Shown: positions 1 through 9,115, counted from the stretch's first letter. The stretch: DNA of 64,000 bases from Bacillus cereus G9842 (GCF_000021305.1 NC_011772.1:3758001-3822000), one strand, 5' to 3'. Notes: a model not told the origin generated them from the letters alone. Numbers and translations are program-made.

Positions 1-1112
1 TCTAACTGTTCTGGCGGAAATCCCATTTTTAACAAAGTATCAACCATACCAAGAGCACTATCTTGCGTTATTCCTAATTCATTTCCTATTTCATAGGTTT
101 CTTGAATCAACTCTGTAAAATCTATACCTTCATAGGATTGCGCGATTGTTGCTGCACCTTTAACGATAGATGCATTCGCTTCATCACTAATATCTTTATT
201 TAAAGCCCATTGCCTACGTACACCAGCAAGTGATTCTTCAGCATCTACTCCATAAGCTGTTACGCCTCTTATTGCTTCTTCTACTGATTTTTTCGAGGAT
301 TCAGGGACATCAAAAGATATATCAATTTTAGTTTTCAATTTTGACATATCAAGTGCTTTTTCAACAGCTGTTGCAATTCCACCACCAGCTGCTAATCCAC
401 CGATAACATTCTCTAATCCTACTTTTAAACCTTCAAACTTCTTCTCGGTTCTGCCAGCTTCTTGTTGTAAATCTCTTAACTCATTTTGTACTTGTTGTAT
501 AGAGTTTCCGGCATCCACAGATCGGAGGGCACGTTGTAATTTTTCAATATCAGCTTCAGTTCCTAATGCTTCACGACCAATAAGACCAATTGCTTGTTCT
601 AACTGTCGACTTGTAGCCGCTCCACTTTTAATTGCATTTACAAGACGATTACCTAATGCATTCGCAAAATCATCAACACTTTTTCCTGTAGCACTAAATA
701 AAGTTTCTAATTGTCGTGTTGAACTTGCTACATTTTCTTGTTCGGCTTTCATATTACCGAGCTTGTTTTTCAGACCATCAAGTGACCCTTGTGTAAATTC
801 AATTTCACGCCTAAATGCGCGGTACTGCTCTTCTGAAATTTTCCCATTTTGAAATTGATCTTGAACCTGTTGCTCCGCTTCTTTTAATTTATCGAGCTTT
901 TGTGTAGTTTTTTCAATTTGTTGTGTAAGCAACTGTTGCTTTTGAGCAAGTGCCTCAACGTTACCGGGATTAAACTTTAATAAACGTTCAACATCTTTTA
1001 ACTCTTTAGTCAAAGAATCACTTTGCTTATTCACGTCTTTTAAGGCATTTTGTAACGGTTGCGTATTCCCTCCAATTTCAATCGTAATTCCTTTAATTTT
1101 TCCTCCTGCCAT
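1..1112 (-). CDS. Phage tail tape measure protein, N-terminal part (runs off the window)
   Basis: An open frame starts at the ATG at 1112 behind an AAGGGGTG ribosome site and stays open to position 1. About 370 residues are visible. They begin MAGGKIKGITIEIGG and continue into long Gln/Glu/Lys-rich coiled coil, then a Gly/Ala-rich hydrophobic stretch. This is typical of siphovirus tape measure proteins, which set tail length and are threaded through the tail tube. The position directly after the frameshifted tail chaperone pair is the canonical place for this gene. The C-terminal part, often with transmembrane or peptidase segments, is outside the window. Confidence 0.9.
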   Translation of the reverse strand, partial: MAGGKIKGITIEIGGNTQPLQNALKDVNKQSDSLTKELKDVERLLKFNPGNVEALAQKQQLLTQQIEKTTQKLDKLKEAEQQVQDQFQNGKISEEQYRAFRREIEFTQGSLDGLKNKLGNMKAEQENVASSTRQLETLFSATGKSVDDFANALGNRLVNAIKSGAATSRQLEQAIGLIGREALGTEADIEKLQRALRSVDAGNSIQQVQNELRDLQQEAGRTEKKFEGLKVGLENVIGGLAAGGGIATAVEKALDMSKLKTKIDISFDVPESSKKSVEEAIRGVTAYGVDAEESLAGVRRQWALNKDISDEANASIVKGAATIAQSYEGIDFTELIQETYEIGNELGITQDSALGMVDTLLKMGFPPEQL

Positions 1113-1129
1113 TATCTCACCCCTTTTTC

Positions 1130-1707
1130 TTAGAAAGCATTAAAGTCTTCTTGAGTTGCTTTTCGAACTTTTTCTTTTCCTGGATTTTTCATTTCAGCAT
1201 ACTCAGCGATATAATCAAAACAATCACCAATCGTCATCACTTCTAAGTCCCAATATGTGAGCTTTGCTTCATAACAAAGAGCAAGGAACAATTCAGTGCT
1301 TAATTCTTCATCACCGAAAGTCCCTTGCTCTTCATTAATTTTCTTTACTTTTTTTTTGCTCCCATTGTTTTTTGAACCATCTCATTAATTTCCGGCATTA
1401 TATCGTAAATAGGAAACTCATCAAACCCTTCTAACCAAGTCATCGGGTCTGGAATTTCAGGATCAGCTGTTTTAGCGTATAACCAAACTAAATCGTAACA
1501 AACTTCAAAATCTACTTTATCGAAATCTAAGTTAGAAAAATCAATGGTGCCTTCTGTTGCATCTTGCGAAGCGAATGTACCTATAGCTCCTAATTTAAAC
1601 ATATCGGCAAATAAATCCCGTCTAAATTGCGCCTTATATCGCTTGGCTGATGCTGCATTAGCTTTTAATTTGACCTGTTTTCCGTCTATTGTAATTGTCT
1701 TTTCCAT
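1130..1707 (-). CDS. Tail assembly chaperone, -1 frameshift fusion (gpGT-like)
   Basis: The frame after the short chaperone has no start codon or ribosome site. It begins within the A9 tract and reads VKKINEEQGTFGDEELS and so on to DFNAF, stopping at 1130, 17 bp before the tape measure start. A -1 slip on A AAA AAA at 1349-1357 joins it to the upstream frame and would give a fusion of about 190 residues. This matches the lambda G/GT arrangement, where the T domain contacts tail tube subunits. The extension is conserved-looking and has the composition of real coding sequence. The fusion is inferred from the sequence and has not been shown directly. Confidence 0.8.
1345..1707 (-). CDS. Tail assembly chaperone, short (0-frame) form
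   Basis: This 120-residue acidic protein begins MEKTITIDGKQVKL and ends in a Lys run encoded by an A9 tract, then stops. It lies between the phi13-type major tail protein and the tape measure gene, the position of lambda gpG and its equivalents. Such proteins coat the tape measure during tail assembly and are absent from the virion. The stop follows the A9 tract directly, so this is the abundant unshifted product. Identification rests on position and the frameshift arrangement rather than on strong motifs. Confidence 0.85.
   Translation of the reverse strand: MEKTITIDGKQVKLKANAASAKRYKAQFRRDLFADMFKLGAIGTFASQDATEGTIDFSNLDFDKVDFEVCYDLVWLYAKTADPEIPDPMTWLEGFDEFPIYDIMPEINEMVQKTMGAKKK
1349..1357 (-). 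promoter_or_regulatory. Slippery A9 site for programmed -1 frameshift
   Basis: On the minus strand the 0-frame reads GCA AAA AAA AAG TAA. The heptamer A AAA AAA allows tandem -1 slippage and fits the consensus X XXY YYZ. The stop codon follows one codon later, and the -1 frame is open for about 70 codons. Confidence 0.8.
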
Positions 1708-1711
1708 CTAC

Positions 1712-2299
1712 TTACGCTCCTTTTGGTAATGCAGGTACTTTTGTATACACTTTTTTGTACCAATTATTATAAATATCTGTTTTTGATTTAGTAGTAGTTT
1801 TCGTTTTAACCATACGTTTTCCATTAATATCAATAGGGCTGGATACAAATTTAAGTTCATTTGTATTTGGCTCCGCTGAATTTGTTTTCGTTTTAGATGC
1901 AAGTGTTGGACGACTTGCAGAACAGTTAAACATAACGTGTCGAGTTGCTCGTACATCGCCATCAAATTCAAATAATAATGCAAATGATTTTCCTTTAGCA
2001 TCCGCTAACTCATTTAACACACCATCTTCTTCGTCTAATTCCTCTCCTAGTGCATCAATTGCAAATTGTTCCGGAATAGTCGCAATAGAAAGCGTTCCAT
2101 CATACCCTTGGTTATTACTTGCAGCGTAATAAAGCATGTCATCAGCGTAGAATTCAATTAAATCCCCTCGTGGATCAAACGTTAATTCAACCGCACCAGG
2201 TAATGGAATTGGTGTATTAAATGTAACTACACCATCTTTAATATCAAAAAGCGCATAATGGACATTCTTTAAACCAAATGCTACTTTATTTTCATTCAT
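1712..2299 (-). CDS. Major tail tube protein, phi13 family
   Basis: A 195-residue protein beginning MNENKVAFGLKNVHYALF, with LPGAVELTFDPRGDLIEFYADD and later GYDGTLSIATIPEQFA. These are hallmarks of the phi13-type major tail protein of Gram-positive siphophages, which polymerises into the tail tube. The C-terminus is Lys/Thr-rich and may be a flexible extension. It sits between the tail terminator candidate and the tail chaperones, as expected. A ribosome site (GAGGTTG) lies about ten bases upstream. Confidence 0.9.
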   Translation of the reverse strand: MNENKVAFGLKNVHYALFDIKDGVVTFNTPIPLPGAVELTFDPRGDLIEFYADDMLYYAASNNQGYDGTLSIATIPEQFAIDALGEELDEEDGVLNELADAKGKSFALLFEFDGDVRATRHVMFNCSASRPTLASKTKTNSAEPNTNELKFVSSPIDINGKRMVKTKTTTKSKTDIYNNWYKKVYTKVPALPKGA

Positions 2300-2635
2300 T
2301 TATATCAACCTCGTTTCATAAAATTTTTGATACATATTTTCAGATTCAATAAAAGTCCCATACGAGTCATAAGGAATCTCGTGATCATCTAGAACTTGTT
2401 CTAGCTTGGCTTCCGCAACTACATCTTTCTTAGTTGTATAAAGCTCAATATTTACATCATTTATCTTGTGATATACCTTGTTATCAGCCATTAAATTTGC
2501 TGACCCATCCACAAGAAAACAGATATACGGTGGCGCTGGAACTGGATTACCTGGTGTTGCTATGAAATGCGAATAAGCCACAGGATAGCCTGTAGCTTCA
2601 AGAATTTTTATAAACTCTCCTAATGTTAATGTCAT
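2300..2635 (-). CDS. Putative tail terminator / tail completion protein
   Basis: An 111-residue protein beginning MTLTLGEFIKILEATGYPVAY. It overlaps the stop of the gp10-like gene by 4 bp and ends directly before the tail tube gene. Small proteins in this slot of HK97-like siphophages cap the tail tube at the head-proximal end. The PAPPYICFLVDGSANLMADNKVYHKI stretch resembles the pattern in tail terminator proteins, where a substrate price-tag like PxPYI precedes a beta hairpin. The call rests mostly on position. Confidence 0.65.
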   Translation of the reverse strand: MTLTLGEFIKILEATGYPVAYSHFIATPGNPVPAPPYICFLVDGSANLMADNKVYHKINDVNIELYTTKKDVVAEAKLEQVLDDHEIPYDSYGTFIESENMYQKFYETRLI

Positions 2636-2976
2636 GATTCAATTGCCCTTTCAATACGTTTTGGCAATTCATCAATTACATACTCTTCAACGGGACGAAT
2701 ATGCACTTTCTCCGGTACTCGGCCACCACTAGCTTTCGCATGGCCATTTTCTAAAAGATGCGTTAATTGCCCTTTTGTATTATGGATAACAACGGCTTTA
2801 TCTACTTTTTTCTTACGCCAACCTTTACGATAACCACCGGTTTTTTTAGGACTATTTTGTCTTAACTTATTTACAGCAATATCAGCTACATCTTCTTGTG
2901 CATTTGTTAATTCTTCTTCCACAACATTTGCATACCTTTGCAATTCTCTAGCAAGATCACTCGCAAAATTACTCAT
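2632..2976 (-). CDS. HK97 gp10-like head-tail joining protein
   Basis: About 114 residues. The motif SPKKTGGYRKGWRKKK followed by HLLENGHA and GGRVPEKVHIRP is the signature of the HK97 gp10 family, which helps form the neck between portal ring and tail. I start it at the ATG at 2976, nine bases after AAGGAGC. The ATG at 2985 would lie directly on the ribosome site. It is embedded in a run of tightly overlapping connector genes. Confidence 0.85.
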   Translation of the reverse strand: MSNFASDLARELQRYANVVEEELTNAQEDVADIAVNKLRQNSPKKTGGYRKGWRKKKVDKAVVIHNTKGQLTHLLENGHAKASGGRVPEKVHIRPVEEYVIDELPKRIERAIES

Positions 2977-2977
2977 A

Positions 2978-3331
2978 TTAAACATGCTCCTTTGCGATAA
3001 TAGTCAATGTTTGATACATTTCATCATCATTCATTGGCGGTTCGATAATGTCAAAGATACGATTCTTCATATTAATTCGCATTAATTCTGTAATACCTGT
3101 TTTATAAGGAATTACAAACCGATAAATTCGTGTAGACTGTGAAGCTGAAGCTTCAATATACTCAGAGCCTTTCACCGTTTTTATCATTGCCCATGCACTT
3201 TTAACTTCTTCCCAATTACCTGTTTCAATTGCTTGATTCAATTCATCTTTTATTATTTCAGGTTGTTCAATGCTAATTCGATTTCTAAAGTCACCTGTAT
3301 TCAGTGGTTTTTTATACTGAAAAGGACGCAT
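2978..3331 (-). CDS. SPP1-type phage head-tail adaptor (stopper)
   Basis: About 117 residues with the family pattern DFRNRISIEQPE, then a Trp-containing segment WAMIKTVKGSEY and a Phe/Ile-rich C-terminal half. It belongs to the SPP1 gp16-like head-tail adaptor family, which closes the portal channel after packaging. The start at 3331 is preferred because GGACGGTGA lies upstream. The first codons overlap the end of the gp6-like gene. Confidence 0.8.
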   Translation of the reverse strand: MRPFQYKKPLNTGDFRNRISIEQPEIIKDELNQAIETGNWEEVKSAWAMIKTVKGSEYIEASASQSTRIYRFVIPYKTGITELMRINMKNRIFDIIEPPMNDDEMYQTLTIIAKEHV

Positions 3332-3332
3332 A

Positions 3333-3626
3333 TTACTCACCGTCCAATTTGATTTCTTCTAATGCTTTTGCAATACCAAAACTATTAATTTCGGTTAAAA
3401 AGTTTTTAGTAAAATACTCAAGTGCATCATTATAAGCATAACGAGAACGTTCAAAAACTAATTCTTTGAACGTCTCATCTTTGTTTATGTCATACAATCC
3501 ACATACTTTTAATAAAGCTTCATTGGATGCAAAAAGGATGCGCTTTAGGTTATCGTCTTCATCATCACCCAAGTGCATCCTATCTTTGAACTGCTGTATT
3601 ATTTCGTCTGAAATTACTGTTTCCAT
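3333..3626 (-). CDS. gp6-like head-tail connector protein
   Basis: About 97 residues, mostly helical: DNLKRILFASNEALLKVCGLY, then FKELVFERSRYAYNDALEYF. This matches the HK97 gp6 / DNA-packaging connector family, which forms a ring under the portal. The start at 3626 has AAGGG eight bases upstream; an in-frame ATG at 3632 is possible. It directly follows the capsid gene in transcription order. Confidence 0.8.
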   Translation of the reverse strand: METVISDEIIQQFKDRMHLGDDEDDNLKRILFASNEALLKVCGLYDINKDETFKELVFERSRYAYNDALEYFTKNFLTEINSFGIAKALEEIKLDGE

Positions 3627-3631
3627 TTGCA

Positions 3632-4783
3632 TCACCCTTCAGTCGGTGGTGTTACTTCTTCAAGCTTTAATGTGTAAACTTGTGAAGTGTATATATCCTT
3701 CGGTTTACCTGTAGCATATTGTTTAGCAATATAAACAGTTGCATCTTCTAAAGCTAATGTTTCTTCATACTTCTTGATTGGCTCTGTTCCACCCATTGCT
3801 GCAACATATTGACCTTTAACAAAGAATAATACTTTTCCTTGAGGTACAAACACTGACTCTGTAAGAATTGGATTAAATGGCAAACTAGTTACATATACTC
3901 CAGCCGCATTTTGAATTGTCGCGTTTGCTTGAATATCAAAAGTATCAAACGGATTAGTTACCATAACTACTTTACCAGCAATATTTTTTGGTCGACCTGC
4001 GTCTGAACCATCAGCATTTAATTTTTTAGCTAGTAGTTTAACAACACCTTTTAATTCATTGATTGTTTTGCGGCCTGGCTCGAACGTTAAAGTGCCTACT
4101 GGCTTTTTATCTGGATATACTCCATTCACAACACTTCCACTTGGATCTTTTAATAACCCAATAGGTTCATTTTTACCTGTACCAGCTACAAATCCACGTT
4201 CTAAACCTACTTTCATCGCTTCTGTAATCATTGTACGAACATAACGTTCTACCCATACAGGCCCAAGTTTCAACATGTCATTTGCTAATGGAATAAATGC
4301 CGTCAATTTAAGTTGGGAAATGCTATCTTTACGGAATGTAGCATTTAATTGACCTTTAATATCATCAAATAATGGTCCCCATACCGCTGCGCCTTCTGGA
4401 TCTCCGTAAATAAATTCTGTTACTGCACCCAGATTTTCAAGACCGATATGTTGTAGGAAAGGATGATCTTCAACTAAATCATCAAAAATACGTTCTTGGG
4501 TTGTCTTAGGTAAAGTTTCAGTAGACTTAAAGCCGCCTTCTTCCACAACTGCATTAAAGAACTTCATTTCTTCACTTGTTAATACATTAGCACCGCGAGA
4601 TTGCATAATAGAACGATCTACCATTGATTCATTCACTTGATTTAAAATATCTGTTCTTACATCTGTAGCAAGTGCTTCAATCATGGAGTTCAATGCTACT
4701 GATTGCTCTTCTGCTGTACCTTCCTGTGTAGCTTTTGCAAATGCTAGTTTCTTTTCTTCAAAATTATTAAACTTGATAACCAT
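3632..4783 (-). CDS. Major capsid protein, HK97 fold
   Basis: A 383-residue protein with an N-terminal charged coiled-coil region of roughly 100 residues (the delta, or scaffold, domain), then FMDDLVEDHPFLQH-like sequence and the HK97-type shell domain (FVAGTGKNEPIGLL, PFNPILTESVFVPQG). The delta domain is normally removed by the prohead protease encoded next to it. The ribosome site GGAGG precedes the ATG at 4783. No Lys-Asn cross-linking pair can be assigned from sequence alone. Confidence 0.92.
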   Translation of the reverse strand: MVIKFNNFEEKKLAFAKATQEGTAEEQSVALNSMIEALATDVRTDILNQVNESMVDRSIMQSRGANVLTSEEMKFFNAVVEEGGFKSTETLPKTTQERIFDDLVEDHPFLQHIGLENLGAVTEFIYGDPEGAAVWGPLFDDIKGQLNATFRKDSISQLKLTAFIPLANDMLKLGPVWVERYVRTMITEAMKVGLERGFVAGTGKNEPIGLLKDPSGSVVNGVYPDKKPVGTLTFEPGRKTINELKGVVKLLAKKLNADGSDAGRPKNIAGKVVMVTNPFDTFDIQANATIQNAAGVYVTSLPFNPILTESVFVPQGKVLFFVKGQYVAAMGGTEPIKKYEETLALEDATVYIAKQYATGKPKDIYTSQVYTLKLEEVTPPTEG

Positions 4784-4786
4784 ATT

Positions 4787-5530
4787 TTATTTTCCTCCTA
4801 ATGTTAAAAAGAGCGTACTCAGATTCTGTTTTGTATTAACAGGCTCTTGAATAAGCTCTTTTGGATTTTGATTATTTTGTTGTTTCATATACTTAGCTAC
4901 TAAACTTTCTTTTAAATTTTCTACAACTTCCTCTTCATCCTCTTGCGTATCATCAATTTCAATTTCATCAGCAATTTCATCAGCTAAACCAAGAGCTACT
5001 GCTTCCTCTGCTGTTAGCCAGGTTTCATCTTTTAAAAGTTGTTTTAATTCTTCATCTGTTCCAACAAAACGTTTCTTATAAGATCCTGCTAAAGCTGAAT
5101 CAATCTTTCGTAAATCTCGTGCTGTTTTTTCAAAAAGATCTGCATTTCCATATTCAAAGGTACTTGCTTGGTGAATCATCATCATAGTATTACTAGGCAT
5201 AATAATTCTGTCTCCTGCCATTGCAATTACAGATGCGGCACTAGCTGCCCAACCATCAATATGAACTATAATTTCTGCACTATGCTGCTTTAACTGATTA
5301 CAAATTGCTACACCATCGAATGCGGAACCCCCACCCGAATTAATATGAACGTGAATTTTTTCTGCTTTAACATCTTGAATTTTTCTTCTTACTGCTTCAG
5401 CATTATTTTCACTAAACCATCCACCAATTGATCCATAAACAGTTAATTTGTATTCATTTTCACCTTTAGCTTCAAAACGAATGTCTCGTTTTAAATTTAA
5501 AAGCTTACTCATATTCACATGTTCCATCAT
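4787..5530 (-). CDS. ClpP-like prohead maturation protease
   Basis: A 247-residue protein of the ClpP-type phage protease family. INSGGGSAFDGVAI (about residues 63-76) is the oxyanion-hole strand, GWAASAAS (93-100) carries the likely nucleophile Ser97, and MMMIHQAS the catalytic His near residue 120. It processes the capsid delta domain during head maturation. Its ATG overlaps the portal stop as ATGA, implying translational coupling. The C-terminal tail is acidic and probably disordered. Confidence 0.92.
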   Translation of the reverse strand: MMEHVNMSKLLNLKRDIRFEAKGENEYKLTVYGSIGGWFSENNAEAVRRKIQDVKAEKIHVHINSGGGSAFDGVAICNQLKQHSAEIIVHIDGWAASAASVIAMAGDRIIMPSNTMMMIHQASTFEYGNADLFEKTARDLRKIDSALAGSYKKRFVGTDEELKQLLKDETWLTAEEAVALGLADEIADEIEIDDTQEDEEEVVENLKESLVAKYMKQQNNQNPKELIQEPVNTKQNLSTLFLTLGGK

Positions 5531-6672
5531 TTCTCACCCCCTTCAGATTCATTTAATTTTGTATAGTTCTTCGTAATATGATGGACATTTAGGTTTGGAT
5601 CATCTGACTCTTCATAATCTACTTCTGAACGAATTTCATTTCCTGTAAATGCACTTGAAGAAATGAGCTTATCAATACTTGTCGCAAGATCAAATATACT
5701 TTGATAGGAAACAGCTTTAACCTCAATTTTTTGTCCCAAAAGATATTCACTCATTTCAAAGAATTTAACATTCGCTTCATCAGATAGTTTTTTTAATAAT
5801 GGTCGTACTGTGAAAAGCATATAATTTTTCGTTTGCTTTTCTACATCGGCCATTTCTCCATATATCAAAGCTATAGGAATACCGATTGCCATAGCTACTT
5901 GATTTAAGAAACCATTTGTTACTTTATTGATTTCTTCCACACTTGGGCCATTTGCAACACCATTGTATATCTCGTTATAATTAATACCTTTTTGCTGTGG
6001 AACAATAGCTATATCTTTCGAACCAATTGACTTATACATGTTATCTATAAACTCTTGTAACTTTGCTATTTGTTCTTCAGTTTTAGCACCAATCATATCC
6101 ATATCAACTGTTCCACGAACTTGATTTTTACGTTTTTGAGAGTTTAATATTCTGCCGAATAAATCCCCATAATCTGCAAATAATCCATCAATAAGTGGGG
6201 TTAATTTATCATTCCGATACTTCAAATGAATAACTTCGCTTTGCTTAAAACTTCTCTTAAACGTATAATCTTTTACCCTTACATCAGTAAAAGTATCTTC
6301 AAACACAGCGTACTCATTATGTTGAAATCCATCTGCAATAAGTAAATCACCATCATCTGCTTGTATAACTAAACACTCATTATCATAAATAAGTTTTCGA
6401 ACAAACCGTTCCCAAAAGGTACTTGCGGTCATATTCTTGTTTGGTCTTACATTTAATCGATAATACAGCTCATTCTTCTTAAATGCTTTACCATTTCTTA
6501 TTCTAAATTCAGATTGACTAATCGTCCTTCCTAAAAATGAAACGCATGTATCAATTGCCAATCGTTTCATATGAAGCCTGTTTGCTGTATCAGTTATTAC
6601 GTCCAGATCCAACATGAATTCTAGTTCTTTATTTCTTTTAAATACTGAACCTAACCATCCAATGGTTACCAC
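5527..6672 (-). CDS. Portal protein, HK97 family
   Basis: A 381-residue protein with HMKRLAIDTCVSFLGRTISQSEF, YYRLNVRPN and a PIALIYGEMADVEKQTKNYM segment, typical of HK97-type portals. It forms the dodecameric channel at the capsid vertex. The start is not clear. The GTG at 6672 lies within its own ribosome site (AAAGGGGGTG), and no better in-frame ATG or GTG follows within range. The order terminase, portal, protease, capsid is the standard packaging-head module. Confidence 0.92.
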   Translation of the reverse strand: MVTIGWLGSVFKRNKELEFMLDLDVITDTANRLHMKRLAIDTCVSFLGRTISQSEFRIRNGKAFKKNELYYRLNVRPNKNMTASTFWERFVRKLIYDNECLVIQADDGDLLIADGFQHNEYAVFEDTFTDVRVKDYTFKRSFKQSEVIHLKYRNDKLTPLIDGLFADYGDLFGRILNSQKRKNQVRGTVDMDMIGAKTEEQIAKLQEFIDNMYKSIGSKDIAIVPQQKGINYNEIYNGVANGPSVEEINKVTNGFLNQVAMAIGIPIALIYGEMADVEKQTKNYMLFTVRPLLKKLSDEANVKFFEMSEYLLGQKIEVKAVSYQSIFDLATSIDKLISSSAFTGNEIRSEVDYEESDDPNLNVHHITKNYTKLNESEGGEK

Positions 6673-6680
6673 CCCCTTTA

Positions 6681-8348
6681 TTAGAATTTAATATTGCCTA
6701 TAACAAAATCAGTAGCTTCTTGTATCTCATCCGCCCGATAAAGAGCATGAACAAAACACTGAAACCCATCTGTTTTTCGACGAACAGGCTCTTTCTTTTC
6801 GTATATTTTATTTCCATCAGCTTTGATAACAACCAACACATTTTGCGTATACCAACGCATTAGTGGATTATCCTCAAAAATAATTTGTTTATTTGCAAAC
6901 GCCATTTCAATACGTGGAGCTAACAAACTATGAATTGCTTTTGGGTTTCGTATAACTTCTATTTCAAACCCTTCTGCTACTAATAGTGGTCTTATTGCTT
7001 CCATACGGAAGTTATCAGCTATAATTTTTTTAATCCCATATTGTTCTCGCATTTCTACAAACCAATCAACAATGTGTTGAGGATTAATAGTCGGTTCATC
7101 AACAACTGTTAGTAATCCTTGCTCTTCCCACTCTTTTATAGGAGCAAATTTCTGTTTTTTAAATTCACCAGCTTTTTTAGAATATCCGTAATATATATCA
7201 ACAAATTCTTTTCGCACGAAGGAATGAGTTTTAAAAATGTATTCCCCATTTTGTCTAAATAAAAGACCACATGCTGCAAAGTCCCGAATACTTGCAAAGT
7301 CTAACGCCCCTATGCATTCTTGAGCATATAAATCAGGAAAAGGGCGATTTGTAGCAAGGATCTCTGACCATTTTGCAACCGACCTTTCTAAATTTGTAAC
7401 AGGCAAGTTCATTCGCTTTGTCATGAATTCTTCTCGGTTACTTGGATCGTCCTCTAAATCCTCATACTCTTCTTTTATTGTTTCAAGTAAGCCTTCAGCA
7501 TACTCACTTAACGGCTGAGATAACATTGGATTTGCCATTTCCCAATTATCGATGTCATCAACTTCTTTTTCATCATTTAATTTACAGATGAAAGGGAACA
7601 GCGCATTCGGACGGGCTTCACCTTTTAAAACTTTCATAGCCTTTTCTTTTAATTTATCTAAGAATCCATCTCTTACATATCCATCTGTACCAATGTAAAA
7701 TTCACGCGGATTTTTCTTTTTTCCCAAACCACTGATGTGAACACGGACATCTTTATTACTTTCATATTGATGGACTTCATCAAACATTACAGCCCCATCG
7801 CGAAGACCATCTTTTGTATCCCCGTTTGATGTTCTAAACTTCACTACACTTCCAGTCGATTTCGAAATGGTTTGTGTTAATGTTGTTTTAAAAGCTCTTT
7901 GTAAAACTTCATTTCTCTTAATACATTTATGAATTTCATCTGGGCTTGTTTTTGCTTGCTCTTCACTGTTTGCAACAACGGAAATGTTATATTCAGGAAT
8001 GCCATGTAATTCGCTTATTAAAAAGTGAAGAATAACTGTCATTAAACCATTTTTACCGCCGCCACGGCCAAGCATCCACAAGAATTTACGATAAAATACA
8101 CGGCCATTTTTCTTATAAAATAAAAAGACGAATGCTATTAAGAATTTTTGAAATGACTGTAATGGAAAGTACCACTTTTCACCAAAGCGGATACACTTCT
8201 CGATCATTTCATCATCAAAATACAAGTCGTCTCTATTTAAAACGTATTTTTCCAGGTATTCAATTAACAGTTCTCTTTCATTGTTGAACTTTACTTTACC
8301 ACTTCTATAAAGTTCAATGTATTCATCTACATATTTTTGCCTAATCAT
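6681..8348 (-). CDS. terL: Terminase large subunit
   Basis: A 555-residue packaging motor. Walker A is LGRGGGKNG around residues 93-101, and Walker B is AVMFDEVHQ around residue 190. An RNase H-like nuclease domain follows, with the Asp in IGALDFASIRDF as a probable metal ligand. The ATGA overlap with the small subunit stop (8345-8348) indicates coupling. With the P27-type small subunit and upstream HNH gene, this points to a cos-type packaging phage. Confidence 0.95.
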   Translation of the reverse strand: MIRQKYVDEYIELYRSGKVKFNNERELLIEYLEKYVLNRDDLYFDDEMIEKCIRFGEKWYFPLQSFQKFLIAFVFLFYKKNGRVFYRKFLWMLGRGGGKNGLMTVILHFLISELHGIPEYNISVVANSEEQAKTSPDEIHKCIKRNEVLQRAFKTTLTQTISKSTGSVVKFRTSNGDTKDGLRDGAVMFDEVHQYESNKDVRVHISGLGKKKNPREFYIGTDGYVRDGFLDKLKEKAMKVLKGEARPNALFPFICKLNDEKEVDDIDNWEMANPMLSQPLSEYAEGLLETIKEEYEDLEDDPSNREEFMTKRMNLPVTNLERSVAKWSEILATNRPFPDLYAQECIGALDFASIRDFAACGLLFRQNGEYIFKTHSFVRKEFVDIYYGYSKKAGEFKKQKFAPIKEWEEQGLLTVVDEPTINPQHIVDWFVEMREQYGIKKIIADNFRMEAIRPLLVAEGFEIEVIRNPKAIHSLLAPRIEMAFANKQIIFEDNPLMRWYTQNVLVVIKADGNKIYEKKEPVRRKTDGFQCFVHALYRADEIQEATDFVIGNIKF

Positions 8349-8656
8349 ACTAAATCACTTGGACTGTAACCCGAATTAGAAGCACCAACTTTAGGAGAAA
8401 GTTTTATATCTCTTCCCAAAGCAATTAATGAACTGTTAATTTTATTCCTCTCACTTATAAGAGGGTGGGCTTTAACAAAAACTTGAGAACCGTTTTTTAT
8501 CGTTACGGACTCGCCTTCTTTATTAATAGTTTTATTTATTTTTCTAAATGCTTTTACAAGATCAATATATCTTTCTACCTTTTCAACTTCGACTAAATCT
8601 GTAATATCAATACTGTTCATAAGCTGTTCTTTTAACCTCACAATACTAACAGCCAT
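8345..8656 (-). CDS. terS: Terminase small subunit, P27 family
   Basis: A 103-residue protein with VEKVERYIDLVKAFRKINKTI followed by HPLISERNKINSSLIALGRD, the pattern of the P27 small terminase family, which recognises the packaging site. A strong ribosome site (AAGGGGGGTGGG) precedes the ATG at 8656. It directly precedes and overlaps terL. Confidence 0.9.
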   Translation of the reverse strand: MAVSIVRLKEQLMNSIDITDLVEVEKVERYIDLVKAFRKINKTINKEGESVTIKNGSQVFVKAHPLISERNKINSSLIALGRDIKLSPKVGASNSGYSPSDLV

Positions 8657-8779
8657 CTACCCACCCCCCTTACGTGCGTAAAATCGAAAAAAACCTGACA
8701 GTTAACCCCCTCCTCCGGTGCCCCTTAGAGCAATTTTTGATGAAATATTTTAAGGGGGGGTGTTATTTTTATTTTATTT
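8657..8779. other. Gap between HNH and terminase genes; candidate cos region
   Basis: This gap of about 120 bp contains C- or G-rich blocks (CCCCCTCCTCCGG, CCCC, AAGGGGGGG) unlike the surrounding AT-rich DNA. In cos phages of this gene order the cohesive-end site usually lies near the HNH and small terminase genes. No cleavage site can be assigned from the sequence alone. Confidence 0.25.
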
Positions 8780-9115
8780 TTACCATTTCTCATCATGTTC
8801 CCATTTATTTTGTTTCTTTTCATACATTCTTCCATGTTCTTTGTTATGGCAATTTACACAGACTGTTTCAAGGTTGTCTATGTCTAATGCAAGATCAGGA
8901 TAATGCTCAAGCTCTTTGATATGATGGACAACGAGTTGTATCTTCTTACGCTTTGCACTCTCACTGTACTCATTGGTATCAGTTTGAACTTGACCGTTTC
9001 GTTTGCACTCTTTACATTCATAATTGTCACGCTTCTTCACTTGTTCACGTATACTCTTCCACTCACCACTGTCATAGAACTTACGCTTCTGTTGTTTAGT
9101 TTTATATTCATTCAC
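8780..9115 (-). CDS. HNH endonuclease, packaging-associated
   Basis: An 111-residue HNH nuclease: KRDNYECKECKR (first zinc CxxC), then VVHHIKELEHYPDLALD and NLETVCVNCHNKEHG (second CxxC with the catalytic His). HNH proteins beside terL stimulate cos cleavage in related phages such as HK97. I choose the GTG at 9115, which overlaps the upstream small gene by 8 bp and has GAGG upstream. The longer open frame to 9205 would add a hydrophobic stretch absent from the family. Confidence 0.88.
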   Translation of the reverse strand: MNEYKTKQQKRKFYDSGEWKSIREQVKKRDNYECKECKRNGQVQTDTNEYSESAKRKKIQLVVHHIKELEHYPDLALDIDNLETVCVNCHNKEHGRMYEKKQNKWEHDEKW

